From an uncultured Bacteroides sp. (lineage in GTDB: Bacteria > Bacteroidota > Bacteroidia > Bacteroidales > Bacteroidaceae), in contig USSR01000100.1 of NCBI GenBank assembly GCA_900557355.1, positions 1 to 14,397 of the forward strand: DNA of 14,397 nt, given 5' to 3'. The position numbers and the translations under genes were made by a program. Shown here piece by piece: positions 1 to 6,812 of this stretch. Each line of letters starts with the position of its first letter. The first letter of the stretch is position 1. The notes below the pieces were generated by a model that was not told where the DNA came from, searched no databases, and saw nothing but the letters and a program-made list of their open reading frames with translations.

Positions 1-86
1 GATGATTTATTTGTCCGGAGTATCTCCCTTGGTAAAGATTCTTCCAGATTGATCATCAGAGTCTTGTCAAATCGTAAATAACTCAT
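1..86 (-). CDS. Glycogen debranching enzyme, N-terminal fragment (runs off left edge)
   Basis: The minus strand opens with ATG at 86-84 and stays open to the window edge: 28 codons reading MSYLRFDKTLM, then INLEESLPREILRTNKS. From memory this matches the N-terminus of Bacteroides proteins annotated as glycogen debranching enzyme (amylo-alpha-1,6-glucosidase, GDE N-terminal family), cytoplasmic enzymes that hydrolyse alpha-1,6 branch points in glycogen. The catalytic part lies outside the window, so the function rests on N-terminal resemblance alone. A plausible promoter and a leader hairpin lie upstream at 118-200. The gene diverges from the rhomboid gene and is not linked to the pectin locus. 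Confidence 0.6.
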   Translation of the reverse strand, partial: MSYLRFDKTLMINLEESLPREILRTNKS

Positions 87-117
87 AGTTGTGCATTATT
101 TAAAGGTTAATTGTTCA

Positions 118-170
118 GGCATCATGCTCCATACCTCGCCTACTATGTTTACGGGTATGGTAGTGATGCC
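118..170 (-). promoter_or_regulatory. Interrupted inverted repeat in the leader of the debranching-enzyme gene
   Basis: GGCATCA (118-124) pairs with TGATGCC (164-170), and CCATACC (129-135) pairs with GGTATGG (154-160). That gives 14 bp of stem split by a small internal loop (TGCT against TAG), with an 18-nt apical loop. It lies 32 nt upstream of the ATG at 86. It could be a 5' leader stem-loop or an operator at the transcription start. There is no T-tract, so it is not a typical terminator. Confidence 0.45.
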
Positions 171-200
171 CAAAAATACAAATTAAAGACAATACGCAAA
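171..200 (-). promoter_or_regulatory. Candidate promoter for the debranching-enzyme gene
   Basis: On the minus strand TATTTTTG (178-171) matches the Bacteroides -7 consensus TAnnTTTG exactly, and TTTG (200-197) matches the -33 box. The spacer is 18 bp, slightly shorter than the usual 19-21. Transcription would start near 164, inside or next to the inverted repeat at 118-170. The region is AT-rich, so a chance match is possible. Confidence 0.4.
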
Positions 201-278
201 ATAAAAAGTTCATTTATTTTCGTTTTTTACTTAAATATTCGTAGCATTGTACCAAAATAACAGAAACCTGTACGAAAC

Positions 279-941
279 ATGAAGCATGATATCCGCCGGA
301 TAGCTCTGGCAGCGGTTATACCGTTATTCCTTATTTTTATTCTTTACTTGCTAAAATTCCTTGAAGTCGGCATGGACTGGGATTTCAGGAGGTTAGGTGT
401 ATATCCTATGGAGCAAAGAGGAGTATTTGGTATCTTCGCACATCCGCTTGTACATGGCAGCTGGAAGCATTTACTGGCAAATACATTACCGCTACTCTTT
501 CTGATGTGGTGCTTGTTCTACTTTTACCGGCACATTGCCTCTTATATATTCTTTGCCATCTGGATAGGATGCGGTGCACTCACCTTTCTTATAGGTAAAC
601 CGGGATGGCACATCGGAGCCAGTGGAATCATTTACGGCCTTGCATTCTTTCTATTTTTCAGCGGCATTCTTCGAAAGCACGTTCCACTCATTGCGATTTC
701 CTTATTAGTCACCTTTCTTTATGGCGGACTTATCTGGAATATGTTCCCGTTCTTTGCCAAAGAAACCACTTCCTGGGAAGGACATCTCAGCGGAGCGATA
801 ACCGGAACGATATGCGCCATAGCATTCATGGGGTATGGGCCTCAACGACCGGACCCGTTTGCAGATGAAAAAGAAGAAGAGGAAGAAGAGGAAGGAATAC
901 CCGATGAAGAGTCCGGAGAAGAAGAGGAGAAAGCTTTTTGA
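279..941 (+). CDS. Rhomboid family intramembrane serine protease
   Basis: A 220-residue polytopic inner-membrane protein. Rhomboids cut transmembrane segments of substrate proteins with a Ser-His dyad buried in the membrane. Visible hallmarks are H64-x3-N68 in the segment HPLVHGSWKHLLAN (H and N as in the oxyanion region of GlpG), GASG with catalytic Ser115, and GHLSG with catalytic His169. About six hydrophobic helices fit residues 8-28, 64-84, 88-107, 113-130, 134-152 and 167-186. Residues 195-220 form a glutamate-rich tail encoded by a purine-only run, probably cytoplasmic and disordered. The ATG at 279 places a positively charged MKHDIRR before the first helix, so this start is reasonable. 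The gene stands alone: it diverges from the debranching gene and converges on marC. The substrate is unknown. Confidence 0.9.
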   Translation: MKHDIRRIALAAVIPLFLIFILYLLKFLEVGMDWDFRRLGVYPMEQRGVFGIFAHPLVHGSWKHLLANTLPLLFLMWCLFYFYRHIASYIFFAIWIGCGALTFLIGKPGWHIGASGIIYGLAFFLFFSGILRKHVPLIAISLLVTFLYGGLIWNMFPFFAKETTSWEGHLSGAITGTICAIAFMGYGPQRPDPFADEKEEEEEEEGIPDEESGEEEEKAF

Positions 942-1246
942 CACGGTTGTCCCTCAACGAAATATCATTACTATTTATATCGTCCTCACACCTTTACTAA
1001 AGCCTCTTTTCTTTTTTACTAAATCTTCGGTCAGTTTTTAGTAAAAATCCACTGGAGTTTTACTAAAAATCGGATGAAGATTTACTAAAAATTGCTACCC
1101 CCCTTCAGAATACCCTCTGACGAGAGTTCAGCTACAGGAAATCCGGGAAACGGTCTGTTTCAACCCTATCAGAAAGAAATGAACACTTTTCCTTTTCCGT
1201 GACACCGCCTACGGATTGTATGTGTCCACGGGCACGTGCTTCATGA
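942..1246. other. 305-bp intergenic region between convergent genes, with a repeat array
   Basis: This stretch separates the 3' ends of the rhomboid and marC genes. Its first half holds the 22-bp-period array annotated separately at 993-1089. The second half (about 1090-1246) has a C-run, scattered short inverted matches and no convincing open frame on either strand. I see no classical GC-rich hairpin with a T-tract. If transcription of either gene ends here, the AT-rich palindromes are the only candidates. Confidence 0.6.
993..1089. repeat. Five palindromic 9-mers at exact 22-bp spacing
   Basis: TTTACTAAA occurs at 993-1001, 1015-1023, 1059-1067 and 1081-1089, and its reverse complement TTTAGTAAA at 1037-1045. 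All five starts are exactly 22 bp apart. Each unit is TTTA-N-TAAA, an inverted repeat around one central base. The 13-bp spacers are mostly unrelated, although units 3-5 share AAT directly after the core. No further copy sits in register at 971 or 1103. Units 2 and 3 could also pair as an 11-bp AT-rich hairpin. The 22-bp spacing, about two helical turns, puts every unit on the same face of the DNA. Confidence 0.85.
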
Positions 1247-1843
1247 CTATTTTTGCAATGCCTCCACCAGCAAGGTAATGTTTGCCATAAACAACCTCAC
1301 CGAGATAGCCAACAGAATGATGCCGAAAAACTTACGGATAATATAGATGCCGCCCTTACCTAAGAAGCGTTCTACACGCCCTGTCATGCTAACGACAAAG
1401 TATACCCATAACATATTCAACACCAAAGCAACGATAATATTAACACTGGCGTATTCCGCACGAAGGGAAAGTAATGTAGTGAAAGCACCTGCACCTGCCA
1501 GCAACGGGAAAACCAGCGGCACTAAAGTAGCCTCCTTAATCGGCCCCTGATTCTTGAATATCTCTATATCCAGAATCATCTCCAGAGACATCAAGAAAAT
1601 AACGAATGCACCCGCAACGGCAAACGATTCAATATCCACATGAAATAACTTTAACATCATATCTCCTGCATAGAAGAAGCCTATCAATAACGCAAAAGAT
1701 ATCAACGTGGCCTTCAATGCGTTCACCTCTTTACCTTTTTCCTTCAAATTGATAATGATAGGAATAGAACCAATGATATCAATAACTGCGAATAGTACGA
1801 TAAATGCACTGATCATTTGTTGTAAGTTAAATGTTGCAAACAT
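1247..1843 (-). CDS. MarC family integral membrane protein
   Basis: A 198-residue protein with about six transmembrane helices (roughly residues 8-30, 44-62, 72-92, 106-126, 133-154 and 172-194). It fits the MarC/YchE/YhgN (UPF0056) family of inner-membrane proteins. Members are called transporters, but the substrate is not established for most of them, and the old link to multiple antibiotic resistance is doubtful. Family-like features are the N-terminal SAFIVLFAVIDIIGSIPI segment and VFPLLAGAGA in the fourth helix, where many relatives have AGPG. I chose the ATG at 1843-1841. It is preceded by AAGGAGGG with 4 nt spacing, and a promoter -7 box lies at 1870-1863. The upstream in-frame ATG at 1891 would place the promoter inside the gene. 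The gene diverges from the Crp-like regulator. Confidence 0.87.
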   Translation of the reverse strand: MFATFNLQQMISAFIVLFAVIDIIGSIPIIINLKEKGKEVNALKATLISFALLIGFFYAGDMMLKLFHVDIESFAVAGAFVIFLMSLEMILDIEIFKNQGPIKEATLVPLVFPLLAGAGAFTTLLSLRAEYASVNIIVALVLNMLWVYFVVSMTGRVERFLGKGGIYIIRKFFGIILLAISVRLFMANITLLVEALQK

Positions 1844-1862
1844 GTGTCCCTCCTTTTTTTTG

Positions 1863-1894
1863 CAAAGATAATCGATTTTTATGCATTCCACAAG
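1863..1894 (-). promoter_or_regulatory. Promoter of the marC-family gene
   Basis: On the minus strand TATCTTTG followed by C (1870-1863) is a perfect Bacteroides -7 box. CTTG (1894-1891) is a one-mismatch -33 box 20 bp upstream. The inferred start, near 1856, gives a leader of about 13 nt containing the Shine-Dalgarno at 1855-1848. Confidence 0.6.
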
Positions 1895-1960
1895 ATTTAA
1901 TTACCTGAATGAATAGCACGTTTAAGAAATAATAAAAAAAACAAAAAGAGAGGCAAAGTG

Positions 1961-1992
1961 TTTACGGTAAATAGCTATTATGCCTACATTTG
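1961..1992 (+). promoter_or_regulatory. Candidate promoter of the Crp/Fnr-type gene
   Basis: TACATTTG (1985-1992) matches the -7 consensus exactly, and TTTA (1961-1964) is a one-mismatch -33 box with a 20-bp spacer. It overlaps the first codons of the longer reading frame that starts at 1980. This argues for the downstream ATG at 2019. Confidence 0.5.
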
Positions 1993-2018
1993 TTTTCAAA
2001 CAAGAAGTTGATAAAGAT

Positions 2019-2684
2019 ATGGAAACGATGTATGACACCCTGCTCCAATTGCCACTATTTCAAGGACTCGCCCATGAGGACTTCACCAGTATATTGGGAA
2101 AAGTAAAATTACATTTCACCAAGCATAAGGCGGGCGAAATCTTAGTTAAAAAAAGGGGAGCATGTGTACAGTTGGTATTTATCTTAAACGGGGAAATCGC
2201 TTCATCTACCTCATCTACAGATAATTCTTACACCTTTACAGAGTTCTTTCAGGCTCCTTATCTGATTGAACCTCAATCCTTGTTCGGTATGAACACATCT
2301 TATGTATCTACTCATGTTGCCCATACAGAAGTACATACCGTAACTATCAGTAAAGCATTTGTGATGAACGATTTGTTCAGATACGAAATCTTCCGACTCA
2401 ACTATATGAATATTATCAGTAACCGGGCACAAACCTGCTACAATCGTTTGTGGACGGAAGTTCCGGAAAGACTTGAAGCACGTATCACCGATTTTATACT
2501 CTCACACATTGAACGTCCCTCGGGAGAAAAAATACTGAAAATAAAGATGGAGGAACTTGCCAATGCTATTAATGACACACGCCTGAGTGTATCGAAAGCA
2601 TTGAATGGCATGCAGGAGAGTGGCTTACTGGAGCTACACCGAGGCGAAATAGTGATTCCGGACTTAGAAAAAATGATCCCTTAA
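2019..2684 (+). CDS. Crp/Fnr family transcriptional regulator
   Basis: A 221-residue cytoplasmic DNA-binding protein. Residues about 10-115 form a cyclic-nucleotide-binding-like beta-barrel ([12 protein letters not shown] at the start, then [12 protein letters not shown] and [10 protein letters not shown]). A long dimerisation helix follows at about 118-145. The C-terminal winged helix is at about 155-215, with recognition helix [18 protein letters not shown]. The ligand-contacting residues of E. coli Crp are not evident, and there is no N-terminal cysteine cluster as in Fnr, so the signal is unknown. The frame could start at 1980 (234 residues), but that ATG lies in a promoter-like sequence, so I use [10 protein letters not shown]. 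It converges on the CE12 gene across a long hairpin. Whether it controls the neighbouring pectin locus cannot be told; proteins of this type are widespread in Bacteroides. Confidence 0.85.
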   Translation: METMYDTLLQLPLFQGLAHEDFTSILGKVKLHFTKHKAGEILVKKRGACVQLVFILNGEIASSTSSTDNSYTFTEFFQAPYLIEPQSLFGMNTSYVSTHVAHTEVHTVTISKAFVMNDLFRYEIFRLNYMNIISNRAQTCYNRLWTEVPERLEARITDFILSHIERPSGEKILKIKMEELANAINDTRLSVSKALNGMQESGLLELHRGEIVIPDLEKMIP

Positions 2685-2713
2685 AAGCCTTTTTTTATAA
2701 GTATCAGCACATA

Positions 2714-2783
2714 AATTACGCGAATCATACAGATATTTTCTTTGATTCTTTAAAGAAATCAGTTCTGTATCATTCGCGTAATT
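2714..2783. terminator. Bidirectional terminator hairpin between convergent genes
   Basis: A 20-nt arm at 2714-2733 (AATTACGCGAATC...) pairs with 2764-2783 with one mismatch. The segment between them contains a further imperfect palindrome around TTTAAA (2744-2761), so the whole region can fold into a single extended hairpin. It lies 30 nt after the stop of the Crp-like gene and 19 nt after the stop of the CE12 gene on the other strand, with T-rich flanks. A bidirectional terminator fits this position. Confidence 0.7.
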
Positions 2784-2801
2784 CTTATTCTAAAGCTTTC
2801 T

Positions 2802-4079
2802 TTAGTTACCGTCCGGCTTTTCCACTTCCGTAAACGGAATGTCATTCCATTTAAAAGAATCGCGATTATCCGGCTGTGACGGGTTATATCCCTGGTAATC
2901 TGCTCTCAGGAACTTCACAACAGGCAATCCGGCTTTCTTCATACCTTCAATTACACATTTAGCAATCTGGTAGGCTCCATACGGATTAAAATGGGTATTA
3001 TCCGCCAATGGTCTATCCTGTCCGGGATAAGTATTTGCCGGATAGTGCACAAAAGCATGTTTAGACTCCTCTACTCCCATAGCCTCATACAAGACACGTG
3101 TCATAGCATGCAGGTCTATTAAAGGTATATTTTCCTTTTCTGCCAACCAGCGTACTGCATCGGGAAAATCGAGATGGGTATCCTTAATCTTTCCGTTTTC
3201 ATCAAAACTACGTCTTTGGGTAGGAGTTACCAATACAGGCTGAGCACCACGGGCACGAGCTTCATCTACAAACGTTTTCAGGCTTGTCATAAAAGAGTAA
3301 AAAGCACCTTTACCAGGACCTTTCTGCTTCTGGTCGTTATGACCGAACTCCATAAAGATATAATCGCCCGGTTTCATTTGCGTCAGAGCTTTCTTTAAGC
3401 GACCGGCACCAATGAAAGTATTGGCGGATTCGCCAGACTCAGCATAATTTGCAAAGCAAATGCTATCTGTAAAAAAACGAGGCACCATTTGCCCCCAGCT
3501 GGCCCAGGGTTCATTGTCCTGATCGACTACAGTAGAGTTACCACATAAGAAGATTGTAGGAACATTTGCCACGCGCTCAATAATCAGCTCTGTTAACTGG
3601 GGAGCATCTCCGTTGAATTCTAAAGTCAGCTTATCGTCCCAGTTCAGTTTGCTACGTTCACGCGGCTTGATGCGTACGTCTTCTTTGTCGGAGATATGTA
3701 TATCACGCTTATTTATAGTGAAGGAACAGGGCAATAATTCCCCTTTTTTCGTTTTCACGTTCTCATAAAAGAGACGGCGTGATTCTCCACGAAGTGTCGT
3801 TTCTCCTGCATTGCGTTTGCTGCCTACAATAGCCGTAACATGATAATTCCCATCCGGTATGGCTACAGAAAAGAAGAAAGGAGCCTTACTCCTTCCGTCA
3901 GGAGAAGGGCATAGGTCATATCCATAGCCTTTTGCCTGATCATACCGGTCGGCAGATGTAATCTTGATATATCCGTCCTTCACTTTTTTACCGGAAGTAA
4001 AGTCGAACTTATAACTTTGTGCTCCCGCACCGGAAGCAAACAAGAATCCTAAAATTAACAATGTAAAAATTCGTCTCAT
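2802..4079 (-). CDS. CE12-type rhamnogalacturonan acetylesterase with N-terminal beta-sandwich
   Basis: A 425-residue secreted SGNH-fold esterase, expected to remove acetyl groups from galacturonic acid in the rhamnogalacturonan backbone. Residues 1-20 are a signal peptide ending GAGA before QS. Residues about 22-170 form an N-terminal domain (YKFDFTSG..., ending in LTLEFNGDAPQL and LIIERV), probably a galactose-binding-like beta-sandwich. The catalytic domain begins near 174: block I IFLCGNSTVV with nucleophile Ser182, block II ESGES with Gly216, block III GHND with Asn248, and block V DNTHFNPYG with Asp360 and His363. Block I reads GNS in place of the usual GDS. The gene is last in the minus-strand enzyme cluster, 126 bp after GH105, so it could have its own promoter as well as read-through. 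The CE12 assignment is firm; the exact acetylated sugar is inferred from its GH105 and GH28 neighbours. Confidence 0.88.
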   Translation of the reverse strand: MRRIFTLLILGFLFASGAGAQSYKFDFTSGKKVKDGYIKITSADRYDQAKGYGYDLCPSPDGRSKAPFFFSVAIPDGNYHVTAIVGSKRNAGETTLRGESRRLFYENVKTKKGELLPCSFTINKRDIHISDKEDVRIKPRERSKLNWDDKLTLEFNGDAPQLTELIIERVANVPTIFLCGNSTVVDQDNEPWASWGQMVPRFFTDSICFANYAESGESANTFIGAGRLKKALTQMKPGDYIFMEFGHNDQKQKGPGKGAFYSFMTSLKTFVDEARARGAQPVLVTPTQRRSFDENGKIKDTHLDFPDAVRWLAEKENIPLIDLHAMTRVLYEAMGVEESKHAFVHYPANTYPGQDRPLADNTHFNPYGAYQIAKCVIEGMKKAGLPVVKFLRADYQGYNPSQPDNRDSFKWNDIPFTEVEKPDGN

Positions 4080-4205
4080 ATTTCTTTCATTTTATGTTAG
4101 TTACTCAATTTATTATGCAAAGAAAAGGAACGACTTCACAGTCCCTCCTTCCCCCTAATTGACTTTTTAATCAATTATACTATAATCTATGAAATCTGTT
4201 ACTAA
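4080..4205 (-). other. 126-bp gap between GH105 and CE12 with a small inverted repeat
   Basis: TAATTGA (4156-4162) and TCAATTA (4171-4177) form a 7-bp AT-only inverted repeat. It is followed, in the direction of transcription, by a purine-rich stretch and by TTTCTTTG, a one-mismatch -7 box about 40 nt before the CE12 ATG. No -33 box is clear. The gap may hold an internal promoter for the esterase, but the evidence is weak. Confidence 0.3.
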
Positions 4206-5333
4206 TTAATTTAATTTATACACTTCAGTCCCAGCCAACAGGAAGCAGCCGATACCATAATCCTCAAAATCAGGTATTTTATCATAAGTCACTGGCTGAC
4301 CGTCTTTAGGTTCCTTTCCTGTTCCCTGTACATAGCCCAAACAACCGTTCGGATGAACAGCATCCTGTACCATTGCATTCCAAGCTTTTAACAATACGGG
4401 GAGGTATTCTTTCTTATCCAATAACCCATTGCGCACGCCCCAGGCCATTCCATAAACAAATAAAGCCGTACCACTCGTTTCTTTACCGCCAAAGTTTGTT
4501 TCATCATGCAAGCTCGCATTCCAGAAACCATCTTTACGCTGACATTTCTTGATTGCCTTACTCATAGCCAGGAAGTCATTGATGTAATCTGCACGATGTA
4601 CCTCATTTGCCGGTAATTCTTCCAACACCCGCACCAATGCAGCATACGCCCAACCATTGCCACGGCTCCAATAGCAATCTTCTCCATTCGGTTCTTTATA
4701 GGGCGGAACAAAGTCATGATCTCTCCACCACAGTCCATCTTTAGGGTTGAACAGACCATTCTTGGCATACTCGTTGCGGGTATAGCTATATAATTCCCAC
4801 ATCTTATCAGTATATTTCTGCTCTCCTGTCAACTTGCCCAGTTTGGCATAAATAGGCATTGCCATTTGTATGGCATCTACCCACCACCAATCGTTTACCT
4901 GCGGAGTATTAACCACCATGTCGATATTAATCTTGATATTCTTAATCATCTCCGGATTGGGGCAAATATTATACAAATCGATATAAACTTGTCCGCAACA
5001 CTGGTCATCGGCATTACGGGTAATATTCCCGTTGCGCATTCCCCATTTATGATAATCAGCCCACTGATAAGCATAATTATAATAATCTTCCCGTGGAAAA
5101 ATAGAATGTAGCGCCATCAATCCCTCATAATATACTCCCCGCGTCCAAATATTGCTGGGACGAATAATACCATTATAAGACGGCGTACGATAATCTGCAT
5201 ACTTCTTCATGAAGTAATCATTCACTTTTACCAAAGTTTTAAGTGTCTCTTTTCTGTCGGGTAATCCTTGTGCACTGACACTCCCGCAGATGAGACTCAT
5301 AAAGAGGAAAACTCCTATCAATTTCTTTTTCAT
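4206..5333 (-). CDS. GH105 unsaturated rhamnogalacturonyl hydrolase
   Basis: A 375-residue secreted (alpha/alpha)6-barrel enzyme of the YteR/YesR type. It hydrolyses the 4,5-unsaturated galacturonic acid that lyases leave at the non-reducing end of pectin oligosaccharides, via hydration of the double bond. Visible family features are a substrate-lining GVYYEGLMALHSI segment, the CCGQVYIDLY stretch, WWWVDAIQMAMP with Asp153 at the position of YteR catalytic Asp143, WSRGNGWAYAAL (223-233) and KETSGTALFVYGMAWGV (284-300). I start at 5333, where MKKKLIGVFLFMSLICGSVSAQ is a clean signal peptide. An in-frame ATG 18 nt upstream would add six polar residues before it. The gene lies 57 bp after GH28 and is probably co-transcribed with it. 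Its presence implies a rhamnogalacturonan or pectate lyase elsewhere in the locus. Confidence 0.9.
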   Translation of the reverse strand: MKKKLIGVFLFMSLICGSVSAQGLPDRKETLKTLVKVNDYFMKKYADYRTPSYNGIIRPSNIWTRGVYYEGLMALHSIFPREDYYNYAYQWADYHKWGMRNGNITRNADDQCCGQVYIDLYNICPNPEMIKNIKINIDMVVNTPQVNDWWWVDAIQMAMPIYAKLGKLTGEQKYTDKMWELYSYTRNEYAKNGLFNPKDGLWWRDHDFVPPYKEPNGEDCYWSRGNGWAYAALVRVLEELPANEVHRADYINDFLAMSKAIKKCQRKDGFWNASLHDETNFGGKETSGTALFVYGMAWGVRNGLLDKKEYLPVLLKAWNAMVQDAVHPNGCLGYVQGTGKEPKDGQPVTYDKIPDFEDYGIGCFLLAGTEVYKLN

Positions 5334-5390
5334 GATGTGGTTATTACTCATTAATACTGTTCTATATCTTAATCTACCTATTGTTTCACA

Positions 5391-6812
5391 CTAATTATTG
5401 TACCCTTCACCATCCACGGTTATATTCCGGTACACCACTTTTTCGACATATTCTGTCACAAACAAAGGACGCCCATCCGGCTGTTTATAATGGAAATGTA
5501 CATTATCCAGCGTCACTCCCTGTGCATGACGGATATAAAAACCTTTTGCCGGAATAGTGCCAAACATCCATGGTTCCGGATAAGTCTTCTCATTCTCTGG
5601 CGGAATACGCTTACCATCTTCTACCGTATAGCCTCCCTGATGATAAATATGGATATTGCTGAAAGTTACATCCTCAATCCATGCTCCCGGCACTCCACTG
5701 ATAATAGAAGAGTAACGTGAATCGGCATTGAATACATTGACATTACTGATAAGAATACGCTTCATTGAACCTACTGGAGTACCTTCGGGGCTACGCATAC
5801 GTTTGCCAAGGCGCAGGAAGAAAGGGGCATTCACAATATCCCGCATTGTGATATTGCTGATAACAATATCTTCCAACTGACCGCCATCCACCGTTTCAAG
5901 GGCAAGACCGCGGCAACGCTCAAAGATACAGTTCGTAATAGCAATGTTCTTGAAGCCGCCACTGGATTCAGTGCCCAACTTTATACGTCCCGTTACATAG
6001 CCGTGATCGGGCGCCTGCGGTTCATCGCGCTGCCATGTGGCATCCAGCATCGTTCCACGGTCGTAACCGGTAACATAGCAATCGGAAATCGTCACATTCT
6101 CCGTGTCCCTAAAACTTCCGAGGGCGTAGGATGCCTTCAATACAATAGCATCATCCCACGGACTGTTGACACTACATCCCATTATACGGACATTTTTACA
6201 GCAATCTATATCGAATCCGTCACGGTTGGTATCCACTTTCAGGTTGATAATACTCAGATTATCTACTCCGGTAGCCAACAAGGCAAAATGTCCGCAACGC
6301 AACATGGAGAAATCTTTCAGTGTGATATTTTTGCAAAGCTTCAGGCTGATAGCCTTATTTCCCACTCCCGACAAACGACTTTCTTCACGAGTCAGTCCAC
6401 GGCCATAGATTAGTCCGGGACCGCTAATAGTCACATCTTCAATGCCGATTCCCCAGATCAGGGAGTTCTTCCAATGGCTATGACCAAAGTCCTGATAACG
6501 GTTATGTTCGTTCGGTTCAGCCTCATCATATCCACCCTCCGGAGTAGGCGATGCCGCTATGATGCGCGCACCCTGTTCCAAATAAAGATGAACATGGCTG
6601 GCAAGCCGTATGGAATAGCAGGCATATTCTCCCGCAGGGATATATACGGTTCCACCACCTTCACCGGCAGCCGCAGAGATGGCACGATTAATGGCAGGTG
6701 AATCAATAGTCACCCCGTCGGCCCTGGCTCCATAATCTTTCACATTATGGATGGACGCCTGCATCAGCAGCACCCAGCAACAAACCGATATGAACACAAC
6801 CAAACGTTTCAT
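5391..6812 (-). CDS. GH28 polygalacturonase/rhamnogalacturonase-type hydrolase
   Basis: A 473-residue secreted right-handed beta-helix enzyme that cleaves alpha-galacturonosyl linkages. The signal peptide is about residues 1-19 (ending MQAS). The pectate-lyase-like N-terminus DYGARADGVTIDSPAINRAI is typical of GH28. Catalytic acids are visible as NRDGFD (Asp198; canonical NTDG) and WDDAIVLK (Asp220, Asp221). The polygalacturonase GHG histidine motif is replaced by LGTESSGGFKN (279-289), and the downstream RIK motif by a RLG-like segment. This fits the rhamnogalacturonase or exo-acting Bacteroides GH28 enzymes better than classical endo-polygalacturonase. Repeated ITNCIF, ISNITM and ISNVNV turns reflect the beta-helix coils. 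Its ATG overlaps the stop of the upstream gene by 4 nt (ATGA), so translation of the two is coupled. The exact linkage cut is not decidable from sequence. Confidence 0.88.
   Translation of the reverse strand: MKRLVVFISVCCWVLLMQASIHNVKDYGARADGVTIDSPAINRAISAAAGEGGGTVYIPAGEYACYSIRLASHVHLYLEQGARIIAASPTPEGGYDEAEPNEHNRYQDFGHSHWKNSLIWGIGIEDVTISGPGLIYGRGLTREESRLSGVGNKAISLKLCKNITLKDFSMLRCGHFALLATGVDNLSIINLKVDTNRDGFDIDCCKNVRIMGCSVNSPWDDAIVLKASYALGSFRDTENVTISDCYVTGYDRGTMLDATWQRDEPQAPDHGYVTGRIKLGTESSGGFKNIAITNCIFERCRGLALETVDGGQLEDIVISNITMRDIVNAPFFLRLGKRMRSPEGTPVGSMKRILISNVNVFNADSRYSSIISGVPGAWIEDVTFSNIHIYHQGGYTVEDGKRIPPENEKTYPEPWMFGTIPAKGFYIRHAQGVTLDNVHFHYKQPDGRPLFVTEYVEKVVYRNITVDGEGYNN

Noticed and set aside
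215..222. TATTTTCG as the -7 box of the rhomboid gene
   Set aside because: It has one mismatch and no -33 box at the right distance, in very AT-rich DNA, so it is too weak to annotate.
993..1089. The 22-bp array as a CRISPR
   Set aside because: The conserved core is only 9 bp and the spacers 13 bp, one unit is in reverse orientation, and no cas gene is present.
6003..6413. Plus-strand open frame of 136 codons inside GH28
   Set aside because: Antisense to the clear GH28 catalytic region, with no recognisable motif.
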